Shown in pieces: positions 9,075 through 18,589 of a DNA stretch of 64,000 nt. Positions within the stretch are counted from its first letter, which is position 1, and every line of letters begins with the position of its first letter. The position numbers and the translations under genes are program-made. This stretch comes from JBCDGZ01 sp038750655 (GTDB taxonomy: Bacteria > Bacteroidota > Bacteroidia > Chitinophagales > Saprospiraceae). The DNA lies in contig JBCDGZ010000003.1 of the NCBI GenBank assembly GCA_038750655.1, forward strand, positions 1-64,000, given 5' to 3'. The notes under the pieces are model-generated. The model saw only the letters and a program-made list of their open reading frames with translations. It was not told the DNA's origin and made no database searches.

Positions 9075-12000
9075 ATGTCAAATCAACACTACTACCTCTC
9101 GTTCTTAATTGTATTTTTAATTATTGGCCCTTTGAATGCCCAAGTCACTGTTGACTTTGATGCTAGCCGACGCAGTGGCTGCGGCTCCTTTCAAGTTAAT
9201 TTTCTTGACCAATCCAGTTCTACAGAGGGGCCTATTGTCAGTTGGCGCTGGGATTTAAGCGGGGTTATTGCTTCCAGTCAAAATCCAGGTCGGGTGTTCG
9301 GCAGGCCAGGTCGCTATAACATTTGTTTGACGGTCACTGATGCGGCAGACAATGTGGCAACGAGATGCGAATCGTCCTTTATTGTAGTCTATGAGCTTCC
9401 CGAACCCGACTTCACCGTCAACTTCACCGAGGGCTGTAGCCCGATGCAGGTGGTTTTCGAAGATATGAGCATGACGCAGGATGCTCCCATTGCCGAGTGG
9501 ATTTGGGGGCTAGGAGGCTCCTCCGGCGTCGTCGTCGATGACGGCACCCTGCCCAGCATCAGTAGCACCTACACCATCCCCGATAGCTACACCATCAGCC
9601 TCACTGTTCGCGATACCAATGGCTGTATCAACACCCTGACTGAACCCGATTTTCTCACCCTCCACCAAGATCCCCGCATCGACATCAGTGCCGATCAAAC
9701 CTTTCAATGCGAACCCCCACTAAGCGTACAATTTACCAACCATAATCCCGAAGGCAATGTCACCTATCACTGGAATTTTGGCAATGGATTGACTTTCACC
9801 GGGCCACAGCCGCCCCTCATCGAATACAGCGAGCACGGCGTCTACGACGTACAGCTCATCGCAGCCAGCGGCGCCACCGGCTGCACCGACACCCTGTTCC
9901 TCGAATCCTACATCGAAGTCGGCCGACCCGCCCAAATCATCGCCTCCACCAACAGCGCCTGCCTGCTCACCGCCGTTAATTTTACCGAACAGGGCGATAC
10001 CCCCGCCGATAGCCTCCGCTGGAACTTCGGCGACGGCCAAAGCAGTACCAATCAGCGACCCAGCCACCTCTACCAAAACCCCGGCTGCTACACCGTCAGC
10101 CTAACCCGTTGGGTCAATGGCTGCGAGAATACCATTACGCTGGACTCCTGCGTGCGCATCCACCCACTGCCCGAGCTGGATTACACCAGTACCGATACCA
10201 TTGGGTGCAGTCTGCCGCATACGGCTACTTTCAACGGATTATCTAATAACGCAGTGGCTTGGGAATGGGATTTTGGCGACCAGAACACCAGCGATCGACG
10301 CAATCCTCAACATCAATATACCAGCTTCGGTAACTATCCCGTTACCCTGACGGTGACCAATGCTATGGGCTGCCAATCCAGCATCATCAAAAATACCATC
10401 AACATCCAGCCTATGGAGGCGCGTGTTGTAGGCGACCGCTTTTACGGCTGCACCCCTCTGAGTTTGAACTTGCAAGATCAATCCCAGTCCATCACTCCGA
10501 TCGTCAGTTGGGACTGGCAATTATCGACTGCCAGCCTTCCGCCGTCTGTAGTCAACTCTACCGACCAAAACCCCGGTTTTACCCTCGTCGATACCGGCCG
10601 CTACGACATCCGGTTGATTGTCGAAAATAGCCTAGGCTGCCGCGACACCAGCCTTACCCACGGAATGATTGGTGTCGGGACGCCGCCCGTCTCCGATTTT
10701 GACATCGACCCGCCAATAACCTGTGTGAAGAGCATCGTCTTTTTTACCGACCAGTCCAGCAGTTTCGCCGATGAGTGGTTGTGGGATTTTGGGGATGGTA
10801 CCGAATCTGATTTGCAATCTCCCACTCATGAGTATAAGGATACGGGGATTTATGAGGTTCGGCTGACTACTTTCTACCTGGGTTGTCAAAACGAACAAGA
10901 ATTTACGATTCCAGTGGATATTCAGCCCCCAATCGCCAATTATGTGATCAACAGAGAGTGTGATCGACCCTACGATGTCAGCCTGAGAGATATTTCCGTT
11001 GGTGCCACTCGGGTACTTTGGGATTTTGGGATTGATGGGGTAGAAGAGGATACCAGCACCATTCGGCAATTGACCTATACTTACCCTACGACAGGCAGCT
11101 ATTTTATCACTCTGGTTGCTTTCAACGACTCAACGGGCTGTCGGGATACGACGAAGGCTCGGGTGATCATCACTGATCCAAAGGCCGATTTTAGCTTATC
11201 TACGCAGCGGGGCTGTGTGCCCTTGCAAGTGGATATGATTGATCGCTCGGAGTTTGCGCGAAAATACAGTTGGTCTTCGGGGGGCGGGAGCTGGTCGAGT
11301 ACGACGGCGGCGGAGCCCAGCTTGACTTTTAATACAGGAGGGACTTATCAAGATGTGCAGTTGGTGGTTACGGATGTTAATGGTTGTCGAGACAGTATGT
11401 TGATTCGGGATACCATTTGGGCCAATGCTGCAACGGCGGATTTTGAGTTGCAACCGGCGGGGGGCTGTAGGCCATTAGAGGTACAGCTGACCGATCAATC
11501 CAGCGATTTGTTTGGGGAAATTGTGAGTTGGAATTGGACCATCGACAATGGATTCCTTCAATCCAACGACACCAATCCTGTCATCACTATTCCCGACGCA
11601 GGGCTTTACGATGTAACCTTGGTCGTGCATGATGATTGGGGATGTGAGGGCCGTCGAGGCTTGGATAATATTATAGAAGTTACTCAGCCCATTGCTCATT
11701 TCTCTGCCGATACGGCTGGGTGTACGCGGCAAGAAATATTTTTCGTCAACACCTCTGAAGGTGATTCTCTGACCTACCACTGGGATTTTGGGGATGGTAC
11801 TTTTTCAACCGAACCCATTCCCCGACATTTTTACGCACAAGAAGGAACCTACACCGTTTGCTTGACGGCGAGCAATCAATACGGCTGCGACAGCACCTTT
11901 TGTCGGCCTAATTACGTGACCATTGCTGACCCCATCGCCAATTTTACGGTGGATCAAGCCTACGCTAATTGTCCGCCTTTGATTGTTAATTTTGAAAACC

Positions 12001-14648
12001 TATCCCAAAATACCCGTACCTACATCTGGGATTTTGGGGATGCTAGTGGAACATCAACATTGGAAAATCCACCGCACGTATACACCGTTCCAGGCTTCTA
12101 CGACGTTCGCTTGATCGCTGCTTTTAATGAATATTGCCAGGATACCCTGATTATATCCGAGATGATTCAGCTCGATGGGCCGGTGGGCTCCTTCAGCTTT
12201 GACATCGACAGCAGCTGCGTACCCGTCGCCATTACTTTCAAAGGCGAATCGAGAGAGCCATATGATTACATTTGGGATTTTGGAAATGGTATTCTGGATA
12301 CCACCTTACAAGTTGCGGCGGATTCCCTGGTCTACACTTACACAGAAGCCGGAAAATTTATCCCCCAACTCATTCTAGTCAATAGCGACGAATGCCATCG
12401 CGCCATCGTATCGCCAGATACCATTCATCTGGCTACCTTATTTGCTGATTTTATCAACTCTCGGCCAATTCTATGCGGCCCAAAGGAGGCCAGTTTTATT
12501 AATATTAGCCGTTCTACCGAAAACATTACTTCCTTTCATTGGACTTTCCCTGGCACTCAGCAGGGCAGTAGCCAAGTTGCCGAACCAATCATTTTCTTCG
12601 ATTCCGTTGGTCAATATGATGTGCAACTGATTATCGATAATGGATTTTGTCAAGATACCTTTTTAAAGCCTAAAGCAATCCAAGTCGGTGCAGTGCCTCA
12701 TGCCGATTTTGCAGTCTCGGATAGCATTGCCTGCTGGCCACAACGCATAGATTTTACCGACCACTCGCAAATTGAGCAAGATGCGATTGTGGAATGGGAA
12801 TGGCAATTCGGCAACGGCTCTACCTCCCTTGAGCAAAACCCTTCCCTGACCTATGATACGGCGGGACAGTATACTGTTCAGCTCCAAGTCAGCACTGCCC
12901 TCAACTGCCAGTCCACGACTAGCAACGAAGTGCGCATCTTACCGCGCCCCGGCTCCACCACCGGCACCTATCCCGAAATCTGCATCGGCGAATCCCTCCA
13001 AGTCAACGCTGCGCTCCTCAGCGACAGCACCACCTTCCACTGGATGGACCATCCCGGCCTGAGCTGCATTGATTGCCTGGACCCCATCATCAACATCCCA
13101 CTCACCACCACCTTTTACCTCATCACCGAAAATAACCACGCCTGCCGCGATACCACTTCGCTCACCATCAACGTCGGCCCTCATCCCGTGCCCACCATCA
13201 CCATTTCCGAAGATACGACCACTTGCCTCAACGATCCGGTACAACTCTTTGTCAGTGGGGGCTACGATGTCAATTCCTACCAATGGAATACCGATGACCC
13301 TGGGCTGAGTTGCTACACCTCTTGCAGCAATCCAATCGCCACTCCTCTCGAAAGTACCACCTATCAGGTGACCGTCAGCAACGAATTTGGTTGTCGGAGT
13401 CGAGACTCGGTGCGGGTGAATATTTTAGATCAATTCCAATCCTTTACCAGCCCGGATCGGACCATCTGCGTGGGCGATTCGGTACACCTGAGCTTGAGTA
13501 CGGGCAATGAGCCCGTTTGGTTAGTGAGCGAGGGCCTGGACTGTACCTATTGTCCCAATCCAGTCGCTACGCCCGATGAAACGACCACCTATCAGGTGCG
13601 TGTAACGACGGACAATGGTTGCGAAATCTACGATTCGCTGACCCTAACGGTCGTTGACCCCGAAAGCATCGATGCTGGGGAAGACACCTTGATTTGTTTA
13701 GGGGAAGTTGCACCGCTGGCCGGACAAGGTTTGGGGCTGATTCGTTGGAGCCCAGAGGGCAGTTTGGATGATGCCAGCCAATTGAATCCAGAGGCCCTGC
13801 CTATTGCCTCCACCATGTACTACCTCCGCGCTACAGAAGGGGAATGCGAGCTGCTGGATTCAGTATGGGTAGAGGTTATTGAAAAAGCTGATATTCAGGC
13901 TAGGGATACCACCATCTGTGAAGGAGAAAGCGTCGAGCTGCAAGCCAGCGGCTTGGCCGATCACTTCACCTGGCTGCCTTCCTCCTATCTTTCTATTCAT
14001 CCTAATGCTCACCCACTGGCTTCCCCTCCCAGCACCCGCCCATTCAGCGTTGTCGGCCATCTGCAAGGCTGCGAGCCCGATACCGCCCATTTAACCGTCG
14101 AAGTCCTGCCGGCCCCTAATGTCGACCTGCCTCCGCTGTACCGTTTCTTCGAAGGCCAGCTCGTCAAATTTAAGGTTACTCCGGCCGATTCCAACGGCTA
14201 TCACTATCGCTGGATTGATCCCGTTGGCTTTAGTTGCAGCTCCTGTCCCGCGCCCGCGCTGCGCCCCACCGAAACCACCGAATACCGACTCGTGGTCAGC
14301 AATCCCAAAACTCGCTGCCTGGACACCATTTCTACCACCGCTCAAATGATGCAAAGTTGCCCCGAAGACCTCATCTCTGTCCCCAATGTTTTTACGCCCA
14401 ACGGCGACGGCAATAACGAGGAACTGGGGCTCTACCCGGCGCCCGCCATTGAGGCCATCACCCGCTTTCAAATCTATAATCGCTGGGGCAGCCTGGTCTT
14501 TGAGACCACTGATCTCTACGATACCTGGGATGGAACGGTGCGGGGGCGGCCTGCGCCGCAGGGCGTCTACCTCTATGTTTTAGAGGCGCCTTGCCAGGTC
14601 ATTGATGGACAATTGATGAAAACGGGGGATATTACCCTGCTGCGTTAG
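9075..14648 (+). CDS. Giant PKD-repeat surface protein, T9SS type B sorting domain (paralogue)
   Basis: A 1,857-residue paralogue of the protein at 426. It has the same signal peptide type (residues 1-23, ending LNAQ), about 15 PKD modules, about six C-terminal-half modules with TICxG and GLSCxxC features, and a type B T9SS sorting domain beginning VPNVFTPNGDGNNEE. The modules line up one for one with the first copy (for example VDFDASRRSGC against ADFTFDVSTGC; GSFSFDIDSSC against GDFSFEIDSSC), so the pair arose by whole-gene duplication, not by independent repeat growth. The function is probably surface structure or adhesion, which is inference. The stop codon overlaps the convergent yigZ stop by 4 bp. 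Base composition along the gene looks mosaic, with GC-rich stretches (about 9500-10200 and 12900-13200) between lower-GC ones. Confidence 0.93.
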   Translation: MSNQHYYLSFLIVFLIIGPLNAQVTVDFDASRRSGCGSFQVNFLDQSSSTEGPIVSWRWDLSGVIASSQNPGRVFGRPGRYNICLTVTDAADNVATRCESSFIVVYELPEPDFTVNFTEGCSPMQVVFEDMSMTQDAPIAEWIWGLGGSSGVVVDDGTLPSISSTYTIPDSYTISLTVRDTNGCINTLTEPDFLTLHQDPRIDISADQTFQCEPPLSVQFTNHNPEGNVTYHWNFGNGLTFTGPQPPLIEYSEHGVYDVQLIAASGATGCTDTLFLESYIEVGRPAQIIASTNSACLLTAVNFTEQGDTPADSLRWNFGDGQSSTNQRPSHLYQNPGCYTVSLTRWVNGCENTITLDSCVRIHPLPELDYTSTDTIGCSLPHTATFNGLSNNAVAWEWDFGDQNTSDRRNPQHQYTSFGNYPVTLTVTNAMGCQSSIIKNTINIQPMEARVVGDRFYGCTPLSLNLQDQSQSITPIVSWDWQLSTASLPPSVVNSTDQNPGFTLVDTGRYDIRLIVENSLGCRDTSLTHGMIGVGTPPVSDFDIDPPITCVKSIVFFTDQSSSFADEWLWDFGDGTESDLQSPTHEYKDTGIYEVRLTTFYLGCQNEQEFTIPVDIQPPIANYVINRECDRPYDVSLRDISVGATRVLWDFGIDGVEEDTSTIRQLTYTYPTTGSYFITLVAFNDSTGCRDTTKARVIITDPKADFSLSTQRGCVPLQVDMIDRSEFARKYSWSSGGGSWSSTTAAEPSLTFNTGGTYQDVQLVVTDVNGCRDSMLIRDTIWANAATADFELQPAGGCRPLEVQLTDQSSDLFGEIVSWNWTIDNGFLQSNDTNPVITIPDAGLYDVTLVVHDDWGCEGRRGLDNIIEVTQPIAHFSADTAGCTRQEIFFVNTSEGDSLTYHWDFGDGTFSTEPIPRHFYAQEGTYTVCLTASNQYGCDSTFCRPNYVTIADPIANFTVDQAYANCPPLIVNFENLSQNTRTYIWDFGDASGTSTLENPPHVYTVPGFYDVRLIAAFNEYCQDTLIISEMIQLDGPVGSFSFDIDSSCVPVAITFKGESREPYDYIWDFGNGILDTTLQVAADSLVYTYTEAGKFIPQLILVNSDECHRAIVSPDTIHLATLFADFINSRPILCGPKEASFINISRSTENITSFHWTFPGTQQGSSQVAEPIIFFDSVGQYDVQLIIDNGFCQDTFLKPKAIQVGAVPHADFAVSDSIACWPQRIDFTDHSQIEQDAIVEWEWQFGNGSTSLEQNPSLTYDTAGQYTVQLQVSTALNCQSTTSNEVRILPRPGSTTGTYPEICIGESLQVNAALLSDSTTFHWMDHPGLSCIDCLDPIINIPLTTTFYLITENNHACRDTTSLTINVGPHPVPTITISEDTTTCLNDPVQLFVSGGYDVNSYQWNTDDPGLSCYTSCSNPIATPLESTTYQVTVSNEFGCRSRDSVRVNILDQFQSFTSPDRTICVGDSVHLSLSTGNEPVWLVSEGLDCTYCPNPVATPDETTTYQVRVTTDNGCEIYDSLTLTVVDPESIDAGEDTLICLGEVAPLAGQGLGLIRWSPEGSLDDASQLNPEALPIASTMYYLRATEGECELLDSVWVEVIEKADIQARDTTICEGESVELQASGLADHFTWLPSSYLSIHPNAHPLASPPSTRPFSVVGHLQGCEPDTAHLTVEVLPAPNVDLPPLYRFFEGQLVKFKVTPADSNGYHYRWIDPVGFSCSSCPAPALRPTETTEYRLVVSNPKTRCLDTISTTAQMMQSCPEDLISVPNVFTPNGDGNNEELGLYPAPAIEAITRFQIYNRWGSLVFETTDLYDTWDGTVRGRPAPQGVYLYVLEAPCQVIDGQLMKTGDITLLR

Positions 14649-15298
14649 CGGGTGCGGAGGTAGCTCACTTTTAGGCCCGGGATGCCTTTGAGCGCTGCGG
14701 CTTCTTCGATGCGGACCTTAGCGACGAGTGCTTTAAGGCGCAGCAGTTGGTCATCGACCTCGCTTTGTCGGATGGCCACTTCGAGCCGACCGCTGTCGGT
14801 AAAATCCTGAGCCAGAATGTTCATTTGCAGTTTTTTGACGGCATTCATCACATTGCTCATCAGGGCGTAATCGAAGTGAAGCTGGTAGAGGTTTTCTACG
14901 GTTTTTTCGATGATTTTGGCGGCCTTGAAGGCCTCCATCGCGCTGGTTTTGTAGGCATTGATGAGGCCGGAGGTGCCGAGCTTGGTGCCGCCGAAGTAGC
15001 GAATGACGATGACGATGACATTGGTCAGGCCGAAGCTGTCGATTTGTCCGAGGATGGGCCGGCCGGCGGTGCCGGAGGGCTCGCCGTCGTCGTTGGCCCG
15101 GAAGAGCTGACCGTCGGGCTGTAGGCGGTAGGCATAGCAGTGATGTCGGGCCTTAGGATGCAGCTTGCGCACGGCTTCCTGACGCTCCTGACAGGCTTCG
15201 AGCGAGTAAACGGGGTAGGCGTAGGCGATGAATTTACTGCCTCGATCTCTAAACTCGCCCTCGCTGGGTTGACTGATGGTTTGGTAAAGGTCGGACAT
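14645..15298 (-). CDS. yigZ: YigZ/IMPACT family protein
   Basis: A 217-residue protein of the YigZ/IMPACT family. The N-terminal UPF0029 domain (about residues 1-130) shows DRGSKFIAYAYPV, the HHCYAYR block, NDDGEPSGTAGRPIL and the RYFGGTKLGTSGL motif. A smaller C-terminal DUF1949-like ferredoxin-fold domain follows. The bacterial proteins bind nucleic acid or ribosomes, but their exact role is not settled. The length matches the family (about 200-210). It converges with the PKD gene, and the two stop codons share four bases (14645-14648). Confidence 0.93.
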   Translation of the reverse strand: MSDLYQTISQPSEGEFRDRGSKFIAYAYPVYSLEACQERQEAVRKLHPKARHHCYAYRLQPDGQLFRANDDGEPSGTAGRPILGQIDSFGLTNVIVIVIRYFGGTKLGTSGLINAYKTSAMEAFKAAKIIEKTVENLYQLHFDYALMSNVMNAVKKLQMNILAQDFTDSGRLEVAIRQSEVDDQLLRLKALVAKVRIEEAAALKGIPGLKVSYLRTR

Positions 15299-15374
15299 TC
15301 CTGCTTAACATTGCATTAACAATCATTGGCGACTCATTAACACGAAAATTCCCGTAAAATGCAAATCTTTGAAC

Positions 15375-15382
15375 TATATTTG
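15375..15382 (+). promoter_or_regulatory. Bacteroidota -7 promoter element before the DUF1599 gene
   Basis: TATATTTG matches the TAnnTTTG -7 element and ends 17 bp before the GTG start at 15400. No clear TTG -33 element lies 19 bp upstream, so the call rests on one half-site. It would give a very short 5' leader for the DUF1599-DoxX transcript. Confidence 0.4.
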
Positions 15383-15399
15383 TCGCAAAAGTTTAGAAC

Positions 15400-15948
15400 G
15401 TGCAAAAAACGCTGCAACAGTACGATCGAGTAATTAAAAAGTGCCGAGATATTTTCAGCAAAAAGACGCTGGACTACGGTACGGCCTGGCGCATTCTACG
15501 GCCTTCCTCCCTCACTGATCAGCTCTTTATTAAAGCCAGTCGAATTAGAAGTATAGAAGAAAATGACCAGAAGATGGTCAATGAAGATGTCGATGTGGAA
15601 TACATCGGGCTGGTGAATTATTGTGTGATGGCGCAGATGCAGTTGGACTTGCCGAGGCAGGAGCGTTTGGAGATGAGTTTGCCCGAGGTGGAGGGCTTAT
15701 ATGATCACTATGTGCAGCAAACGCGGGAGCTGATGATGGCCAAAAACCACGACTACGGGGAGGTCTGGCGGGATATGCGGCTCAGCTCGCTGACTGACCT
15801 GATTCTGATGAAACTCTTGCGGGTGAAGCAGATCGAGAACAATGCCGGGAAGACCCTGGTTTCTGAAGGCTTGGCAGCTAATTATCAGGATATGGCCAAT
15901 TATGCCATTTTTGCCCTGATCAAGCTGGAAGAGGCGGCGGAAGCTTAA
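15400..15948 (+). CDS. DUF1599 protein with two tandem DUF1599 repeats
   Basis: A 182-residue cytoplasmic protein of a Bacteroidota-typical family. Two copies of the same helical unit are visible: KKTLDYGTAWRILRPSSLTD with KASRIRSIEE (about residues 20-55), and KNHDYGEVWRDMRLSSLTD with KLLRVKQIEN (about 113-148). The conserved DYG, WR and SSLTD positions align between the copies. The family has no assigned biochemical activity. Translation appears to start at GTG (15400), because no in-frame ATG precedes the first repeat. The DoxX-family gene follows after 53 bp on the same strand, a neighbourhood I recall from other Bacteroidota genomes. Confidence 0.88.
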   Translation: MQKTLQQYDRVIKKCRDIFSKKTLDYGTAWRILRPSSLTDQLFIKASRIRSIEENDQKMVNEDVDVEYIGLVNYCVMAQMQLDLPRQERLEMSLPEVEGLYDHYVQQTRELMMAKNHDYGEVWRDMRLSSLTDLILMKLLRVKQIENNAGKTLVSEGLAANYQDMANYAIFALIKLEEAAEA

Positions 15949-16001
15949 ACATTTTGATAAGATAAACGTATTGATAAGATAAATTTCAAATCGTTAGAAT
16001 C

Positions 16002-17498
16002 ATGATAACACTACCACAATTAGTGCTTTACGTTGGGATTTTTGCTTTGCTTATGACGATTGTCGTTGCCCAGCTGAAGCAGGTCAAGAGTTACCCTGTT
16101 AGTTATCTGCAAAATTTTGCTGGTGGACTATTCATTTTTTCTGGCTGGGTCAAAGCCATCGATCCGCTGGGTACAGCCTACAAGATGGAGCAGTATTTTG
16201 GAGAATTTGAATCTACTTTTGAGGGAACTTGGATGTCCTTCTTGGCACCGATGTTTCCGGCGCTGGCGGAGTACGCCATTCTCTTTTCCGTATTCATGAT
16301 TGTATTCGAAATTGTACTGGGTGTCATGCTGCTCATGGGAGCGAGACCCAAGTTAACGGCCTGGGCCTTTTTGCTGCTAGTGGGCTTTTTTACCTTCCTC
16401 ACTGGTTTCACCTATCTCACCGGCTACGTTCCGCAGGACGTCAATTTCTTCGAATTCAGCAATTGGGGGCCTTATGTGAAGACCAATATGAAGGTGACGG
16501 ATTGTGGTTGTTTTGGTGATTTTCTGAAATTAGAACCCAAGGTATCTTTCTTTAAAGACGTTTTTCTGCTGGTTCCCTCCTTCATCTTCGTATTTATGTG
16601 GAACAAAATGCACCAGCTGTCTACGACCAAAGTGCGCAATATTGCGATCATTGCCTCAACGGTTGGCCTGACCATTTACTGTTTGAGTAATTATATGTGG
16701 GATTTGCCGCATACTGATTTCCGCCCTTTTAATGTGGGCAAAGATGTAGCGAAGACCCGGCAGATTGAACAAGAATCCGCCGGAAATGTCAAATTATTGG
16801 CCTATAATCTGACCAATAAGACCACCAAAGAAGAGGTGAACCTGCCCTACGAGCAGTTCCTCAAAGAATTTAAGAGTTACCCCAAAGAAGAATGGGAATA
16901 TGAGCAAATCCGCTCGGAGCCTACGGTCCCGGCGACTAAAATTAGTGACTTTGCCATCAGTGATATTGACGAAAATGATGTGACCGAAGACATCTTGAAC
17001 GATCCCAATTACAGCTTGATGGTAGTCTGCTATAAGTTCTATTATGAGGTAGAAAGAGGGACGGCAATGGTGAACGATACTAGCTTTGTGGTAGATACGG
17101 TGATGACTGTCGATGCAGCCACGGGGGAGGAGATGGTGCAGTTGGTGCGTAGTGTAGATCAAGTCAGTCAACGAGAGGTTAGCGATAACAAATACCTCTT
17201 CAACGAAGGCTATCGTCAGCTCTTTACAGAGAAAGTCAATCCCTTTGTAGAGGCGGCCGAAAAATCGGGTATGAATGTCTACGGCGTTGTTGGTGGAGCC
17301 GGACCGGATATTATCGATGATTTCCGCCACGCAACCCAATCGGCTTATCCCTTCCACACCGCCGATGACATCCTGTTGAAAACCATCATTCGCTCCAACC
17401 CTGGTGTGGTTCTTTGGAAGAATGGGCAGATCATCGATAAGTGGCACATCAGTAAATTGCCTTCCTTTGGTGAGGTGGAAAAAGAGATTCTTAAATAA
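16002..17498 (+). CDS. DoxX-family membrane protein with thioredoxin-fold-like C-terminus (BT_3928-like)
   Basis: A 498-residue protein. The N-terminal half has several membrane segments (residues 5-25, 45-60, 90-115, 120-140, 180-200 and 210-230) typical of DoxX/methylamine-utilisation E-like quinone- or thiol-linked membrane proteins. A conserved TDCGCFGDF motif near residue 165 carries two cysteines. The C-terminal ~250 residues are soluble and end with IRSNPGVVLWKNGQIIDKW, which looks like a degenerate thioredoxin fold without the CxxC pair. The architecture matches a Bacteroidota family annotated as BT_3928-like. The role is probably envelope redox, but this is inference. It sits directly after the DUF1599 gene. 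Confidence 0.8.
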   Translation: MITLPQLVLYVGIFALLMTIVVAQLKQVKSYPVSYLQNFAGGLFIFSGWVKAIDPLGTAYKMEQYFGEFESTFEGTWMSFLAPMFPALAEYAILFSVFMIVFEIVLGVMLLMGARPKLTAWAFLLLVGFFTFLTGFTYLTGYVPQDVNFFEFSNWGPYVKTNMKVTDCGCFGDFLKLEPKVSFFKDVFLLVPSFIFVFMWNKMHQLSTTKVRNIAIIASTVGLTIYCLSNYMWDLPHTDFRPFNVGKDVAKTRQIEQESAGNVKLLAYNLTNKTTKEEVNLPYEQFLKEFKSYPKEEWEYEQIRSEPTVPATKISDFAISDIDENDVTEDILNDPNYSLMVVCYKFYYEVERGTAMVNDTSFVVDTVMTVDAATGEEMVQLVRSVDQVSQREVSDNKYLFNEGYRQLFTEKVNPFVEAAEKSGMNVYGVVGGAGPDIIDDFRHATQSAYPFHTADDILLKTIIRSNPGVVLWKNGQIIDKWHISKLPSFGEVEKEILK

Positions 17499-17588
17499 AA
17501 ATGAGTTTTTATAATAAACGATTAAAAAAAAATATCTTTCTTTGTCGTAATTCAATATGATTACACCTACACCGGTTGACGAATAGCT

Positions 17589-18515
17589 ATGCTGAGCAGA
17601 CGAAATATCCGCATCAAAGTCATGCAGATACTCTACAGCCAAAGTAGAGACAAAGAATTGACTTACGAACAGTTAAAAGCACGCTATAATGAAGGTATCG
17701 AGAGTTCCTTTGACCTCTACCTGTTCAACCTTATTTATCTAATCCACGTCGCCCGCTATTCTAAGAATGACTTGGCTCGCCGCCGCGCTAAGCACCTTCC
17801 TTCAGAAGAAGATAAGAACTTCACAGACAAGCTCTGGACCAATCCGCTGATGCAGTCTATGGCCGAAAGCGAGGGCCTTACGCAGCTTTTCGATAATCAT
17901 CGATTGGAAAAACTGCTTGATAAGGACATTATTCGTACCATTTATACGGCTTTTACTAAAGACGAGGACTATCTGGCTTATTTGGCAGAGGAGGAAGGTA
18001 AACACAAAGAGGTCCTGTTGAAATTGTACAAAACCTGTATCAACCACGAACTCTTCAATGAGGCCATGGAGGACCGCTATGCGACCTGGAAGGACGATAA
18101 ATCCTTGATCGTCGGCACCATCAAAAAGACCATCAAGCAGATGCCTACGGATCATCCCTTCTACGAAGATTATCGCCCTAGCGATGATACCGTCGTGGAA
18201 TTCGGTGAAGCCCTGCTGAAAGACGTCTTTAGTCGCGATGAAGAACTGTTAGAAATTATTGAACCTACCCTAAAAAACTGGGATGCCGACCGCGTGGCCG
18301 TCATCGATATGATCTTACTCAAGATGGCTTTGAGCGAGCTGATGATTTTTCCTACCATCCCAACCAAGGTTACCCTCAACGAATTTGTTGAGATTTCGAA
18401 GACCTACAGTACCGAAAAAAGTAAAGATTTTATCAACGGCATTTTGGATCGCCTGATGAAAAAACTCAATAAAGAAGGCAAAATCAAGAAAGAGGGCCGT
18501 GGCTTGCTAGAGTAG
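17589..18515 (+). CDS. nusB: Transcription antitermination factor NusB (long Bacteroidota form)
   Basis: A 308-residue NusB. The start LSRRNIRIKVMQILYS is the NusB N-terminal helix. The C-terminal half (about residues 200-300) has the NusB core: NWDADRVAVIDMILLKMALSE, PTIPTKVTLNEFVEISKTYS and KDFINGILDRL. NusB with NusE (S10) binds boxA in rRNA leaders for antitermination. Typical NusB has about 140 residues. The extra ~150 between helix 1 and the core is normal for the Bacteroidota version. The ATG at 17589 is the natural start. The gene is 90 bp downstream of the DoxX-family gene and probably in the same transcript. Confidence 0.92.
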   Translation: MLSRRNIRIKVMQILYSQSRDKELTYEQLKARYNEGIESSFDLYLFNLIYLIHVARYSKNDLARRRAKHLPSEEDKNFTDKLWTNPLMQSMAESEGLTQLFDNHRLEKLLDKDIIRTIYTAFTKDEDYLAYLAEEEGKHKEVLLKLYKTCINHELFNEAMEDRYATWKDDKSLIVGTIKKTIKQMPTDHPFYEDYRPSDDTVVEFGEALLKDVFSRDEELLEIIEPTLKNWDADRVAVIDMILLKMALSELMIFPTIPTKVTLNEFVEISKTYSTEKSKDFINGILDRLMKKLNKEGKIKKEGRGLLE

Positions 18516-18589
18516 AGTCCGCTGTTGTGACTCCACCGAAAAATCAGCGTCTCAAGATGCAAATTGCTCATTTTCCCAAAATCTAAATC

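Noticed and set aside
16794..17642. 282-codon minus-strand frame across the DoxX-type and nusB genes
   Set aside because: Covers the 3' part of one real gene and the 5' end of another; no own domain.
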